Source: Solwaraspora sp. WMMA2056
Lineage (GTDB): Bacteria; Actinomycetota; Actinomycetes; Mycobacteriales; Micromonosporaceae
Reading direction: 5' to 3'
DNA: 64,000 nucleotides
NCBI RefSeq assembly: GCF_030345095.1
Contig: NZ_CP128360.1
Coordinates: 806,001 to 870,000, forward strand
In this document: positions 25,771 to 35,525 of the stretch, piece after piece
How positions within the stretch are numbered: the first letter of the stretch is position 1
Layout of the letters: the number at the start of each line of letters is the position of its first letter
Translations under genes and position numbers: made by a program
Notes under the pieces: generated by a model
Told to the model about the DNA's origin: nothing
Seen by the model: the letters and a program-made list of their open reading frames with translations, nothing else
Databases searched by the model: none

Positions 25771-25835
25771 ATGATCGGATGCGCTCCATCTGCTCCGCGC
25801 TCGGCGTGTCGCGCAGATGGAGCGCATCCGATCAT
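25771..25835. terminator. Long perfect hairpin after the XRE/DUF397 pair
   Basis: The arms 25771-25793 and 25813-25835 are perfect 23-bp inverted repeats (outer ends ATGATCGGATG and CATCCGATCAT) with a 19-base loop. It lies between the DUF397 stop and the small antitoxin start. It could end XRE/DUF397 transcription, but it is longer than the window's other terminators and could also be the remnant of a small palindromic mobile repeat. Confidence 0.7.
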
Positions 25836-25900
25836 CGGCCGAGGTTGGCTCTCCCGCTCACAGCGTCGATGCCAGCTCGATCTGCTTTCGAAGGTTGCCG

Positions 25901-26080
25901 ATGACTGTCACGCAGGTTGACCTTGACGACGAGGCGTTGGCAGAGGCGATGCGCCTGTCTGGATCCAGGAGCGAGCAGGAAGCCGTCAACCTCGCGCTAC
26001 GCGAGTACGCCGCCCGCCATCGGCGTATCGCGGCGCTCGACCACCACCCAGCGGCGGCACCTCACGAGATGCCTATGTAG
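25901..26080 (+). CDS. Orphan VapB-like antitoxin
   Basis: A 59-residue protein with the ribbon-helix-helix pattern of VapB/DUF2191 antitoxins (VDLDDEALAEAMRLSGSRSE, then AVNLALREYAARHRR). No PIN-domain toxin follows: the next gene is convergent and overlaps its end by 8 bases. It starts at ATG 25901 behind CGAAGG. It may be a remnant or may act against a toxin elsewhere. Confidence 0.75.
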   Translation: MTVTQVDLDDEALAEAMRLSGSRSEQEAVNLALREYAARHRRIAALDHHPAAAPHEMPM

Positions 26081-26681
26081 TGGGCGGATCCAGTGTGACC
26101 ACCTCGCGATCGAAGAACGTGTCCAGCGCCTCGCCCTGGTGGTAGAGCCCTTCGATGAGGCGCTGACACCGGGCGATCAGCTCCGGGTCGGTGAAGCGAC
26201 GGGCGGCGGCGAGCACACCCGAGTCGTCGTAGACCGCCTCGTACATCACGTCGAGGCCGAGCGTGTAGATCTCCGGCAGCGGACCTCCCGCCTCGTACGC
26301 AGCGACCTCCTCCGGACCGACGACGCTGGTAAGGCCGCCGTAGTCGTGACGGAGTCGGAGCAGGTGCAGCTCCCATTGCAGGTACGGGATGATCGGCTTC
26401 TCGACGATCCGCACCCGCCGGTTGACGAAGCCCTGACGGGCGATCCGGCCGTAGTAGTCGGCGAAGTCGTCGCGCTGCTCGTCGATCAACCGAAGCGACT
26501 CCTCCCAGCGGCCGTCGACGAAAGCCTCCCAGCTCTTGTTGCCCGGCTCCTTGAAGAACTGCTGCCGCTCCAGCTTCCAGAAGCCGATCGACTCGATCCG
26601 CCAGAAGTGCTCGTAGAAGTCGGACCAGTAGTCGTCGAGCGTCAGCAGCTCACCGGTGTCGCCGCCGAAGATCTCATGCAT
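26073..26681 (-). CDS. DUF6879-like protein
   Basis: About 202 residues from ATG 26681 (MHEIFGGDTGELL). The sequence is rich in aromatic and charged residues (DYWSDFYEHFWRIES, GRWEESLRLIDEQRDDF) and matches the style of DUF6879 proteins, which in actinomycetes sit beside XRE/DUF5753 regulators. The frame is open to GTG 26702, but AAGGG is better placed for 26681. The function is unknown. It is convergent with the VapB-like gene. Confidence 0.75.
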   Translation of the reverse strand: MHEIFGGDTGELLTLDDYWSDFYEHFWRIESIGFWKLERQQFFKEPGNKSWEAFVDGRWEESLRLIDEQRDDFADYYGRIARQGFVNRRVRIVEKPIIPYLQWELHLLRLRHDYGGLTSVVGPEEVAAYEAGGPLPEIYTLGLDVMYEAVYDDSGVLAAARRFTDPELIARCQRLIEGLYHQGEALDTFFDREVVTLDPPTT

Positions 26682-26870
26682 CAGGTATGCCACCCTTGCC
26701 ACGATGTTCGTCGAAAATGATCACAATGCGATCGTTAAGATCGACGGGTACCTACACAGCCACGCTTGCTTGTGATCGACCAATTGTCGCCTTCCATACC
26801 TCGCGCGTAGGCACACGACACCGTAGCATCGAGATGCTTAGATCAGAAGATCTCGGGCATCGCACTCAAC

Positions 26871-27667
26871 GTGTGCATATTTCATATTCAGAAGGATCTG
26901 GCCGCTCTGAACGGAGGTCCGGGAATCACGTCGGCAGGAGATGTCGCTCGATCGCTAGACGCGACCCGGTCTGCGCTGGCCCGTGTCGTCAAGACCGTCG
27001 CAGCCGCCGGAGCTGCCATCCATCAGCAGCAAGGACAACTCAGCGAACTAACCCGTGGGGCGAGCAGTCCGGCCGCCAGTCAAGCAGTTGCTGCTGCCGC
27101 AGCGGCTGTCCAACGCCTGCAAGAGGCTGCCGAACTCACTACAGCCGCAGGTCGAGACCTGCTGGACTACACCCGTAGAATCGTCGGAGATTCGGTAGCA
27201 GCGGCTTCGCATAGGCCTGACCCCGACGATGCCGCCTCGTCCACTGCGACGGGTGGGCGTCTGCATCCTGACCAGATCGAGCAGTTGAGGAGCGAGCTTC
27301 CGGACCCGGTCGAGCCAGGAAGCGGACAGAAAACACACGGGCGGTGGATCGATCCGGACACAGGTGTTGTTCACCAGGTCATCAGCGGCAAAGATGAGGA
27401 CCAAGACCGAGTGGACAGTTACCTGCGCGACGAGGGCATCCCCCGACTGCCGCAGCGCACCGGAGATGTAGAAATGAAGGTTGCCATGCAGATGCGAGAC
27501 CGCAGCATCCGCCATCTTGATCTGGTCCTCACAACGTACCCTGCAGAGGTCGACTCGGCTGCGATGGGATGCTGCCGATCCTCCTCCCCGAAGGCAGCTC
27601 CATCACTGTGCACGCTCCGAATTTCCGCAAGACTTATACAGGGGGTGCCAGCCCATGGTGGCGCTAG
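26871..27667 (+). pseudogene. Frameshifted SCP1.201/DddA-like deaminase toxin
   Basis: An Ala/Gln-rich helical N-terminus (residues 1-130) leads to a deaminase domain beginning THGRWIDPDTGVVHQVISG. The first metal motif reads GDVEMKVAMQMRD, with Asp where family members usually have His. At 27531 the frame changes: the open frame runs to 27680 as nonsense, but the other frame reads NVPCRGRLGCDGMLPILL and ends YTGGASPWWR at TAG 27665, exactly the C-terminus expected of this family (PC-x5-C zinc motif). One missing base in CTCACAACG would restore VLTNVPC. The Imm1-like gene overlaps its end. The GTG start at 26871 is uncertain. Confidence 0.82.
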
Positions 27668-28083
27668 AAGTCTGGTTTGACCAGGTCCCGGAGAACGACT
27701 TCGGCACCGGAGACCCGGCGATCATCGTCGACGACCTGACCGGCCTTGACGAGCTGATCGAACACGTGCTGACCGTCACGGAAGGCCGCCGAATCCCCTC
27801 GGTTGTTCAGGCGAACATTTCCGGGCAAGATGGCCTTCCCATAGTCGAAGCCGGGATCAGCCACAACCGAGGATTCATCTCATACACGGACCACAACGGC
27901 GGCTTCTACTCAGTAGGAGACACCAGCCGCAGCGGCGATGCTACCTACGACTACATGGGGAACGAGCATGTCGTCCCCGCGAGCGCCGAAATTCCGCTGA
28001 GTGAGGTCCGCCAGTGGCTGGCCGATTTCATCGCCACTGGCGGACCATCAGTCACCATCCCGCTGATGCCCGACGTTAGCTAA
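27655..28083 (+). CDS. Imm1-family immunity protein
   Basis: A 142-residue protein beginning MVALEVWFDQVP. Internal stretches (PAIIVDDLTGLDELIEHVLT, AGISHNRGFISYTDHNGGFY, and the closing HVVPASAEIPLSEVRQWL) fit Imm1-like immunity proteins, the usual partners of SCP1.201 deaminase toxins. It starts within the last codons of the toxin's original frame (13-base overlap), a coupling typical of toxin-immunity pairs. Unlike the toxin, it is intact. It would bind and block the deaminase domain. Confidence 0.85.
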   Translation: MVALEVWFDQVPENDFGTGDPAIIVDDLTGLDELIEHVLTVTEGRRIPSVVQANISGQDGLPIVEAGISHNRGFISYTDHNGGFYSVGDTSRSGDATYDYMGNEHVVPASAEIPLSEVRQWLADFIATGGPSVTIPLMPDVS

Positions 28084-28101
28084 AGCCGAACAGAAGCGTT
28101 G

Positions 28102-31100
28102 CTAGAAGAGGGCGTCGGGGCGGGGGAACAGGGCGTCGTCGAAGGCAGGGGGTAGCGACTCGGATTCCGCTGACTTCCGGGGTCGCGGGACGGACTTGGT
28201 TGACTTGCGTGGTGTGCGGCGGGAGCCGGAGTGCAAGCCCTTGCGATTTTCTTCGTCGTAGCGCTTGTGGTTGAGCTCCAGCAGCCGATCAAGGATCTCG
28301 ACCTGCATCGCCGGGTCGATCGTGTAGCGGGTGCCTTGCCGGGTCTCGTGGAAGCCGTGGTTGAGCCGCAGGTCGGACCAGCCGTACGCCTCGGCAACCG
28401 CCTTGTCAATCTCGACGTGAATCTCCCGAAGCCGCCGAATATCCGCGCTGGCCACCCTTTCGTCGTGGACCAGGTTGTAGAGCTTCGTCAGCCCCAGCTC
28501 CCGCCCCAACATCACCGACCGCCGGTACGAGTCCAACTCGTCACCCACCCGATCCATCCGGTCCGTCAACTCCGGCTGCGGGAACGTCTCGAAACCATCG
28601 GATGGGGTGTAGCGAGCATCGTTACGGAGGCTCGACTCGCCCTTAGTTGTCCACCAGGAAAAGTGGAACTTGCTTGAAAGAAGCGCCAAGTGCGCGAAGC
28701 GGTCGGTCGCGAACACACCGAGCATATGCGAGAACACTTGCCCGGTCGGCACGGTGATCGGCAGCCCGGTCTTGCTGACGAGCGCGATGGCGAGGACGCG
28801 GTCGAGTCCTTCGATGGCCTTGTACAGTTCGGGGCGACGGCGCTCGTACTGCCACCAGCGATTGCGAGCACTAGCACTGTACTTGTTGCGCTCACGCTCA
28901 GGTTTGACTTCGCGTTCGACGATGGCGAAGCAGTCTGGGTACAGCTGGGCGCGTTCGATGGGCCAGTCGTGGAAGTTGATGACCCAGCGGGTGGCTGAGC
29001 AGTCCGGGCTGGTGTTCAGGTCTTCGCCGTTGAGGTAGGGGAAGAGCACGTCCTTGTTACGTGGATCCTTGGCGATCAGCGCCTGTGCCTGATCCGGCTC
29101 CAGCAGAAATCCGGTACCGAGGACGTACGAGCCGATGAACGACTGGCCGGCGCTGGCGGCGAGGCGGTGCGGGTTGCCGGTCACTCGGGACTCGGCATCG
29201 AGTGAGGCGGTGATGCCGCGCACCTTGCGGCCGTCGAGGATGCGCTCCTCGCCGCTGCCGGCGTGCCCCACCCAGAGCAGCGACACCTCCAGCGAGGCGG
29301 TGCCCGGCCACGGCTGCGACTTGTTCGCCCGGTAGATCGTCCAGCCCATGTCGATCGCCTGGTCCAGGCCGACCTCGCGAGTGTCGCCCTGGGCGATCGT
29401 GTTCGTGGCGATCAGCCCGACTCGGCCCTTCCCGGTCACCGCCAGTTTGCGCAGCAGGAAGTACGAGCACAGGTCGGCGCTGCCGCGTCGACCCCGGCCG
29501 ACCCGCTCCACCAGATACTCGCGAAGGTCGACGCCGATCGATCCGGTCAGCCGCTGCCCGCCCACGAACGGTGGGTTGGCGATGACGGCGTCGAAGCCGG
29601 CGTGATTGATGACCTCGGGAAACTCCAGCGGCCAGTGCAGGGGGCGGATCGGGGCGGGGCGGCTGCCGCGCAGCCAGCCGCTGATCGTGTCGGTCAACTG
29701 CCGGGTCTGCTCCGCCGACGCCTCGTCGTGCAGCACCGCGTACACCTGGTCGCTGATCGCCGACAGCCGGTCGTCGTACCTGTACTCGGGATCGTCGTCG
29801 GGGTCGTCGGCCGGATCCCACGGGCGGCGCTGTGCCCGTACGGCGGTGGACAGCGCCGCGCCCACGACGGCGTCGGCGGCCAGCCGCAGCCCGTCCCCCA
29901 TCTGCTCGATCAGGCCCAGCTTCGCCGCCTTGTCGGCGGCGTCACGGGTGTCCTGCACCACGCTCGCCTCGATCTGCTCCCGCAGCTCGGTCATCTCGGC
30001 GACCAGTTCGTGCAGCCGGTCGGTGACCGAGCCGTAGAGCCGGGCGTGCAAGGATCGCCCCTGCTCCGGGTCCAGGTGGAAGGCGGTCAGCTGGTCCAGC
30101 GAGGTGATGCCGACCAGCGAGTCACCGCAGCGCAGCGCATGGTCGAGGAAGCCGAACGGTCGCCCCTTGGCCAGGGTGACCAGCCACAGCGACAGCTTCG
30201 CCAACTCGACGGCCATGTCGTCGCGGTCCACACCGTACAGGCAGCGGGCGGCGACCATCCGGCGGGCCACCAGCCGCAGCTCCTCCTCGGTGCGCCCGTC
30301 GGCGGGCAGGTCGGCCAGCTCAGCCGGCAGCTTGTCGCGCTGCCAGGCCCGCACCACCACCTCGGCCAGGTAGCGGCAGGCGGCCACCAGGAACGCGCCG
30401 GAGCCCATCGCCGGGTCCAGCACCTTCAGCTGCAGCAGCTCCTTCGCGGTCTTCGCCCGCCACACGCCTTCCTCGGCGACGCCCTGCGCCGGGCCGGGCG
30501 CGAAACACAGCGGCGCCAAAGTGTGCTGGACGACCTCCTCGGCCAGCTCCTTCGGCGTGTAGTGGGTGCCGGTGGCCCGTCGGTCGCCGACCTGAGTGAA
30601 CAACACCGACCCGGCCGGGAAGATCGTCGGCAGGCCGCGCAGGTCGGTGCGGAGCAGCCCCCAGTACGGGCGGGCCCGCTCAGCCAGGTCGGCGTCGTTG
30701 TCGCAGGCGGCGTGCAGCGCCGCCACCTCGTCCGGCCGGGGCGTGCGGGCCAGCGCCCTGCCCACCTGACCGGCGGTCAGCCCACAGCGTTTCACCAGCC
30801 AGCCGCGGAACTCCGGCTCACCGAGCGCGGCCTGCTCGACCAGCTCGGTCAGCGGCAGCTCCGGCTCCAGTTTGCCGACCAACCCAACGTGCGGCTGATC
30901 CACCCGCAGGCAGGAGAAGTCGAGCAGTCCTTCGTAGACGTGGCCGATCTGCTCCACCCCGAGGCTGGAGTAGCTGAGCTGCTCGGCGGCCTTGCCCCGG
31001 TGGCGCAGCACCAGCAGCGCGTCCAGGATCTCCAGGATGACCCGGTCGGTGACCGCCGCCCGGTGCAGCCAGCCGAACCGGGCCGGGTCGAACAGCGACC

Positions 31101-32241
31101 CGCCGTGCGCCGGGATCATCAGGTCCGGGTGGGTGCAGCCGCCGTGCACCGCCGCGAACAGGGCCAGCAGCCGGGGCCAGGCCGCCGCCCGCCGGTCGGT
31201 CACCTCCTCGCTGTACAGGTCCCGGGCCAGGCTCAGCTGGGCGTGCAGCGTGGTCGCCGCGTACGCCTCCTGGTAGAGCGGGTCACCGAGCGGCAGCAGC
31301 CGCTGCTCCTCGGCGTACAGCAGGAAGACCAGACGCATCAGCACCGTCAACGCGCCCCGGTAGATCTCCCGGTCGGCGACGTCGCGCAGCAGTTCCCCGC
31401 CGGATTCGCGGTCCAGCCGGGCCAGCTCGCCGACGAACAGTTCCACCGCCCGGCGGACCTGGTCACCGAGGGTGGTGGTGACCTGGGTGAGGGCGTCGGC
31501 GCTGCGGACGAACAACCCGGCGAGGCTGGTCGACGCGGTGCCGTCCGGGTTGGCGGCCGGCGGCAGCACCCGGCTCGCCGCCAGCAGGGTGGCGAACGCC
31601 CGCAGCAGCAGCGGCTCCTCCAACCACAGGTCGGCGTCGAAGACGGCGACTCCGGTGGCGGTGCCGGGGCGGGCGTGCACCAGCGCCCAGTGCTGGCCGT
31701 TGGTGAGCAGCGCCACCGGGGTACGGGTGTCGCGGCACAGCTGCGCGGCCTGCTCGGTGGGTGCCGGCCGGTCGCCGTCGGGCCTGGTCAGCGGCGTGTC
31801 AGCCGGCAGGTGGTAGACGTGCAGCCGGGCGGCCCGGCCGCCGCCGGGCTCCGGCCCGTACATGATCCAGTCGGGTCGACGGCGACGCCGGTCGGCGCCA
31901 GCGAGGATCTCCGACGGCAGCGCGGTGCCGTCGCCACGGGCGCTGGCCGGGTAGCGCAGCAGCTCGGTCAGGATCAGCTCCACCCAGGCCGGGGCAAGCA
32001 GGTCCGGCGGGGCGTCGAGGATCTCACCCCAGCCTTGGCGGATCCGCTGGCGGACCTCGTCGGGCACGGTGTCCAGGCCGTCGGGCAGGGCGACGGTCAG
32101 CACCGGCACGGTCAGGAACGGCCCGTCCGTGCCGAGCAGGCCGAGCCATTCGGCGTGCTGCTCGTCGGCACGTTGCGGAGCCGGCCGGTACGGGCGACGG
32201 CCGGCAGTGACTGCGGTGGCGGTGCTTCGGGTGGACGGCAT
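28102..32241 (-). CDS. drmMI: DISARM class 1 adenine methyltransferase DrmMI
   Basis: A 1379-residue protein with N6-adenine methyltransferase motifs in its middle: VLDPAMGSGAFLVAACRYL (motif I) and VIANPPFVGGQRLTG (motif IV, NPPF). A large N-terminal region and a C-terminal target-recognition-like region surround them, as in type IIG/BREX/DISARM methylases. DrmMI methylates host DNA so that DISARM spares it. ATG 32241 shares its A with the drmD stop (TGATG). In canonical operons drmA follows; here the next minus-strand gene is 10.8 kb further on. It converges with the Imm1 gene. Confidence 0.95.
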   Translation of the reverse strand: MPSTRSTATAVTAGRRPYRPAPQRADEQHAEWLGLLGTDGPFLTVPVLTVALPDGLDTVPDEVRQRIRQGWGEILDAPPDLLAPAWVELILTELLRYPASARGDGTALPSEILAGADRRRRRPDWIMYGPEPGGGRAARLHVYHLPADTPLTRPDGDRPAPTEQAAQLCRDTRTPVALLTNGQHWALVHARPGTATGVAVFDADLWLEEPLLLRAFATLLAASRVLPPAANPDGTASTSLAGLFVRSADALTQVTTTLGDQVRRAVELFVGELARLDRESGGELLRDVADREIYRGALTVLMRLVFLLYAEEQRLLPLGDPLYQEAYAATTLHAQLSLARDLYSEEVTDRRAAAWPRLLALFAAVHGGCTHPDLMIPAHGGSLFDPARFGWLHRAAVTDRVILEILDALLVLRHRGKAAEQLSYSSLGVEQIGHVYEGLLDFSCLRVDQPHVGLVGKLEPELPLTELVEQAALGEPEFRGWLVKRCGLTAGQVGRALARTPRPDEVAALHAACDNDADLAERARPYWGLLRTDLRGLPTIFPAGSVLFTQVGDRRATGTHYTPKELAEEVVQHTLAPLCFAPGPAQGVAEEGVWRAKTAKELLQLKVLDPAMGSGAFLVAACRYLAEVVVRAWQRDKLPAELADLPADGRTEEELRLVARRMVAARCLYGVDRDDMAVELAKLSLWLVTLAKGRPFGFLDHALRCGDSLVGITSLDQLTAFHLDPEQGRSLHARLYGSVTDRLHELVAEMTELREQIEASVVQDTRDAADKAAKLGLIEQMGDGLRLAADAVVGAALSTAVRAQRRPWDPADDPDDDPEYRYDDRLSAISDQVYAVLHDEASAEQTRQLTDTISGWLRGSRPAPIRPLHWPLEFPEVINHAGFDAVIANPPFVGGQRLTGSIGVDLREYLVERVGRGRRGSADLCSYFLLRKLAVTGKGRVGLIATNTIAQGDTREVGLDQAIDMGWTIYRANKSQPWPGTASLEVSLLWVGHAGSGEERILDGRKVRGITASLDAESRVTGNPHRLAASAGQSFIGSYVLGTGFLLEPDQAQALIAKDPRNKDVLFPYLNGEDLNTSPDCSATRWVINFHDWPIERAQLYPDCFAIVEREVKPERERNKYSASARNRWWQYERRRPELYKAIEGLDRVLAIALVSKTGLPITVPTGQVFSHMLGVFATDRFAHLALLSSKFHFSWWTTKGESSLRNDARYTPSDGFETFPQPELTDRMDRVGDELDSYRRSVMLGRELGLTKLYNLVHDERVASADIRRLREIHVEIDKAVAEAYGWSDLRLNHGFHETRQGTRYTIDPAMQVEILDRLLELNHKRYDEENRKGLHSGSRRTPRKSTKSVPRPRKSAESESLPPAFDDALFPRPDALF

Positions 32242-35200
32242 CAGCGGGCACCTCGGGCGAGGGAAGCGGGCACCAGGCAGGTGACGGCGGCAGGGAACCA
32301 GCGGGCGGTCGGGTCGGCGTAGCGGCGGCGCAGCGCGTCGGTCTCCCGCTGCCGCTGCGCCGGGATGTCGCGCAGCCGGTTCCGCAGGGCGTCCCGGTCG
32401 GCGTGCAGTTGTTCGCGTTCCAGCTCGAACAGCGACGGCTGTTCCCAGGACGGCGTGTCGTCGAGGCGGGCCCGGATGTTGGCCGCCAGTTCGTCGAGCA
32501 CCGCCCCGATCGCGGTGACCTCCTCGGCGCAGCGCTGCTCCAGCAGGCTGTACAGGCTGCGTTTGCGCTGGTCGGCGCGGACGGCGAGGGCCCGGCTGAG
32601 CGGCTCGGACAGCGTCGGCCACAGCTCGACGAGCTGGCCCAGCATCGGCTCCGCCGGTGTCTCGTCGGTGGCGGCGGCGAGTAGCGCGTCCAGCTCCTCC
32701 TGGCGGGCGCGGGTCAGTTTGCCGGCGACGATCGGCCCGCCCGCGGTGATGATCTCCTCGTGCAGTCGGGTGCCTTCCGTGCCGGTGATCACCACCCGGC
32801 CGTGGGCGATCAGCGCCGGGCTGCGCAGCAGCTCGCCGGGGACGATCCGGGCGGTGACCCGGTGCAGCCGCTTCCCGGTGCCCGCGTCGGGGCCGGTGCC
32901 GGCACCGGAGGTGCTGCCGCTGGACCCGCCGCCGGTCCGTGACCACAGTTCGGCGCGCAGCAGCCGCAGGCACATGCCGACCAGCCGGTGCCCGAGGTGC
33001 AGCAGCACCACGTCGGTGCGGCCCTTCGCGGCGTCCGGGTCGAACGTGACCGGCCTTTCCCGGCCGGTGACCGGATGCAGCAGCCCGTCGGTGCGGGCCG
33101 TCGCCCACGCGCCGGGCAGCTCCGGCAGCCGGAACCAGGTGCCGGTGGCGTCCGCCGGGGTCGGGGCCGCGATCAGGTCGCGGCGGTGCGCCAGCCGCAG
33201 CGCCGTGCGGACCACCCGCTCCACCGTGGCCGGGGTCAGGTTCAGCTGGGTACGGCTGGCATGCAGCTTCTCGGTGAGCCGCTGCAGTTCACGGGCCAGG
33301 TCACGCTCGTACCGTAGCCGGGCACGGCTGGCCCGCCGGCCGATCTCGGCGTCGGTGGCCCGCCAGTCCGTACGCTTGCCGGTCATCTTCTGCTCGACCT
33401 GGGTGGCGATGACCTCACCGGCGCTGCCCAGGTCGGTGCGGATCGCCTCGACCTTCTCCACAGCCAGCCGCAGGAACGCCAGCTCGTCCTCAAGGGACCC
33501 GTCGGTGTAGTCGGCGTGCTGCCAGCCGGCCGGGACGAAGTGCAGCACCTGCACCTCGGCGGCCCGTTGACCGTGCCGGTCGATGCGGCCGTTGCGCTGC
33601 TCCAGCCGGTTGGGATTCCACGGGATCTCCCAGTGCAGCAGCCGGTGGCAGTGGCGCTGCAGGTTGATGCCTTCGCTGGCGGCGTCGGTGGCCAGCAGCA
33701 CCCGTACCGGGTCCAGGGCCGGGTCCTCGGTGAAGACGTTCTTGACGTGTTCGCGGTCCTGCGGGTCCTGGCCGCCGAACAGCAGCGCGATCCGTTCCGC
33801 CGGGAAGCCGGCGGTGATCAGCCGTTCGTGCAGCCAGCGCTGGGTGTCGCGGTACTCGGTGAAAATGATGACCCGTTCGTCGGACCAGTCGCCGCCCGGC
33901 CGCACGATCGGGTCCAGCCAGGCGCGCAGCGCGGTGAACTTGGCGTCCGGCTGGTGCTGCGCCGACCGGGCCCAGGTCCGCAGCTCGGTGAGCAGCGCCT
34001 TCTCCTCGGTGGACAGCGGCGGCGCCCAGCGGCGTACGGCGGTCAGGGCGTCGGCTTCGACCTCGCCGTACGCCTCGTCGTCCTCGGCGGTCTCGTCGAG
34101 CCGGTCGATCGCCGGCCGCAGCACCTTGTCGGCCTTGTCCCGGACGGGTGTGGGGTTGCCGGACCCGCCCGGGGTGCGGGCGGACATCGTGGCCAGGTGG
34201 GTGTCGACGGTTTCGGCGAACGCCTTCGGTGACGAGAAGAGCCGGCGTTTGAGCAGCGTGGTGACGAAGTCGGCGGCGAGCTGCCCGGCCCGGTCGGCGG
34301 CGGCGTCGCGGCGGCTGGCGGCGTAGCGCGACAGCAGCTCGTGGGCGTGCCGTTCGGCGGCCGGGTAGTCGACCTCAAGGTAGTCGAGGCGGCGCACCGG
34401 GAACCGTGGGCTGCCGTCCCACCTCGGCGGCAGGTCGCTCTTGAGCCGGCGGACCATCACCCGGGCCAGCTGCTCGTCGGTCGGTTTCACCCCTCGGGCG
34501 AAGCGCTGGTCGTCGAGCAGCTCCAGCAGCGCGGTGAACGACTCCAGGTAGCCGTTGTGCGGGGTCGCCGACAGGAACAGCCGGTGCTCGCAGTGCGGGG
34601 CGAGGATCCGGATCGCCTTGGTCCGCTGGGAGTCGGTGGCGTAGCGGCCCCGGCCGGCCGGCGCGCAGGTGTGGATCTCGTCGACCACGAGCAGGTCGAT
34701 GGCGCGCGGGTAGCGGGGGGCGGTCGGCAGCACCTCGCGGAGCAGCCGCAGCGGGCGGTCGCGTTTGAGCCAGTCGACGCTGACGATCAACCGGGGGTAG
34801 TGGGTCCACGGGTTCGCGTACAGGCCTCGGCTGCGTCGCAGGTCACGCAGCAGTGCGCTGTCGACGATGCGGAATTCGAGGCCGAACTTGTCCCGCATTT
34901 CGTCGCGCCACTGCCGGGTCAGCCCGGCCGGGCAGACGATCACCATCGTCCGGGCCCGGTGCCGCAACATCAACTCCTGCATGACCAGGCCGGATTCAAT
35001 TGTCTTACCCAGACCGACATCATCGGCGATCAATAGATTGGTCCGCGGCATGGACAGCGCCCGCACCACCGGGTCAAGCTGGTAGTCCTCGATTTCCACG
35101 CCGGACCGGAACGGGGCCTGCAACGCCGTACGGTCGGCGGAGGCAATCGCGCCCCAACGGACCGCGTCGAGGAATGCGTCCAGCTGGGCCGGGTCGTCGA

Positions 35201-35525
35201 ACCCGTCACCCGGACCGGGCAGAACGGTGGAGTCGTGCACCGCCCGACCGGGCTCCAACTCCCAGACCACCCGCAACTCCTCGTCGCGGGCATCGTCCTC
35301 GACGCTGACCAGCTGCACCAGGTGCGGCGCCTGCCCGGTGAACACCTGCGGGTCGGCGCTGGCGACCTCACCGCGGACCACCTGCGCCGCCACCCACCTG
35401 CGGTTTCGCACCGTCACCAGTTGGCCTTCGGCGGGCACCGCCGACTGGTCCGTCAGGGTTGTGACAGCAGATCCACCACGCTGACCATCGTCGATAGTTT
35501 GGTGCGAGATGTCCGAACGGCCCAT
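32241..35525 (-). CDS. drmD: DISARM class 1 SNF2-like helicase DrmD
   Basis: A 1094-residue SNF2-family ATPase. Motif I is LIADDVGLGKTIESGLV, motif II is LLVVDEIHTCAP, motif III is LFLSATPHNGY. The C-terminal lobe has VIIFTEYRDTQRWLHE, ATDAASEGINLQ and RLEQRNGRIDRHGQ. This is the class 1 hallmark gene and the first of the operon. ATG 35525 (MGRSDISHQT) is used; GTG 35546 is better spaced from AAAGG and is a real alternative. It is divergent from the RelE/UvrD gene over 135 bp, which holds both promoters. Confidence 0.95.
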   Translation of the reverse strand: MGRSDISHQTIDDGQRGGSAVTTLTDQSAVPAEGQLVTVRNRRWVAAQVVRGEVASADPQVFTGQAPHLVQLVSVEDDARDEELRVVWELEPGRAVHDSTVLPGPGDGFDDPAQLDAFLDAVRWGAIASADRTALQAPFRSGVEIEDYQLDPVVRALSMPRTNLLIADDVGLGKTIESGLVMQELMLRHRARTMVIVCPAGLTRQWRDEMRDKFGLEFRIVDSALLRDLRRSRGLYANPWTHYPRLIVSVDWLKRDRPLRLLREVLPTAPRYPRAIDLLVVDEIHTCAPAGRGRYATDSQRTKAIRILAPHCEHRLFLSATPHNGYLESFTALLELLDDQRFARGVKPTDEQLARVMVRRLKSDLPPRWDGSPRFPVRRLDYLEVDYPAAERHAHELLSRYAASRRDAAADRAGQLAADFVTTLLKRRLFSSPKAFAETVDTHLATMSARTPGGSGNPTPVRDKADKVLRPAIDRLDETAEDDEAYGEVEADALTAVRRWAPPLSTEEKALLTELRTWARSAQHQPDAKFTALRAWLDPIVRPGGDWSDERVIIFTEYRDTQRWLHERLITAGFPAERIALLFGGQDPQDREHVKNVFTEDPALDPVRVLLATDAASEGINLQRHCHRLLHWEIPWNPNRLEQRNGRIDRHGQRAAEVQVLHFVPAGWQHADYTDGSLEDELAFLRLAVEKVEAIRTDLGSAGEVIATQVEQKMTGKRTDWRATDAEIGRRASRARLRYERDLARELQRLTEKLHASRTQLNLTPATVERVVRTALRLAHRRDLIAAPTPADATGTWFRLPELPGAWATARTDGLLHPVTGRERPVTFDPDAAKGRTDVVLLHLGHRLVGMCLRLLRAELWSRTGGGSSGSTSGAGTGPDAGTGKRLHRVTARIVPGELLRSPALIAHGRVVITGTEGTRLHEEIITAGGPIVAGKLTRARQEELDALLAAATDETPAEPMLGQLVELWPTLSEPLSRALAVRADQRKRSLYSLLEQRCAEEVTAIGAVLDELAANIRARLDDTPSWEQPSLFELEREQLHADRDALRNRLRDIPAQRQRETDALRRRYADPTARWFPAAVTCLVPASLARGAR

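Noticed and set aside
25901-26702. VapB-like gene plus the 26073 gene as a toxin-antitoxin pair
   Set aside because: The second gene is on the opposite strand and has no PIN domain, so this is not a VapBC operon.
29263-32322. A 1019-residue plus-strand frame opposite drmMI
   Set aside because: Shadow frame caused by high GC; drmMI on the other strand has methylase motifs I and IV.
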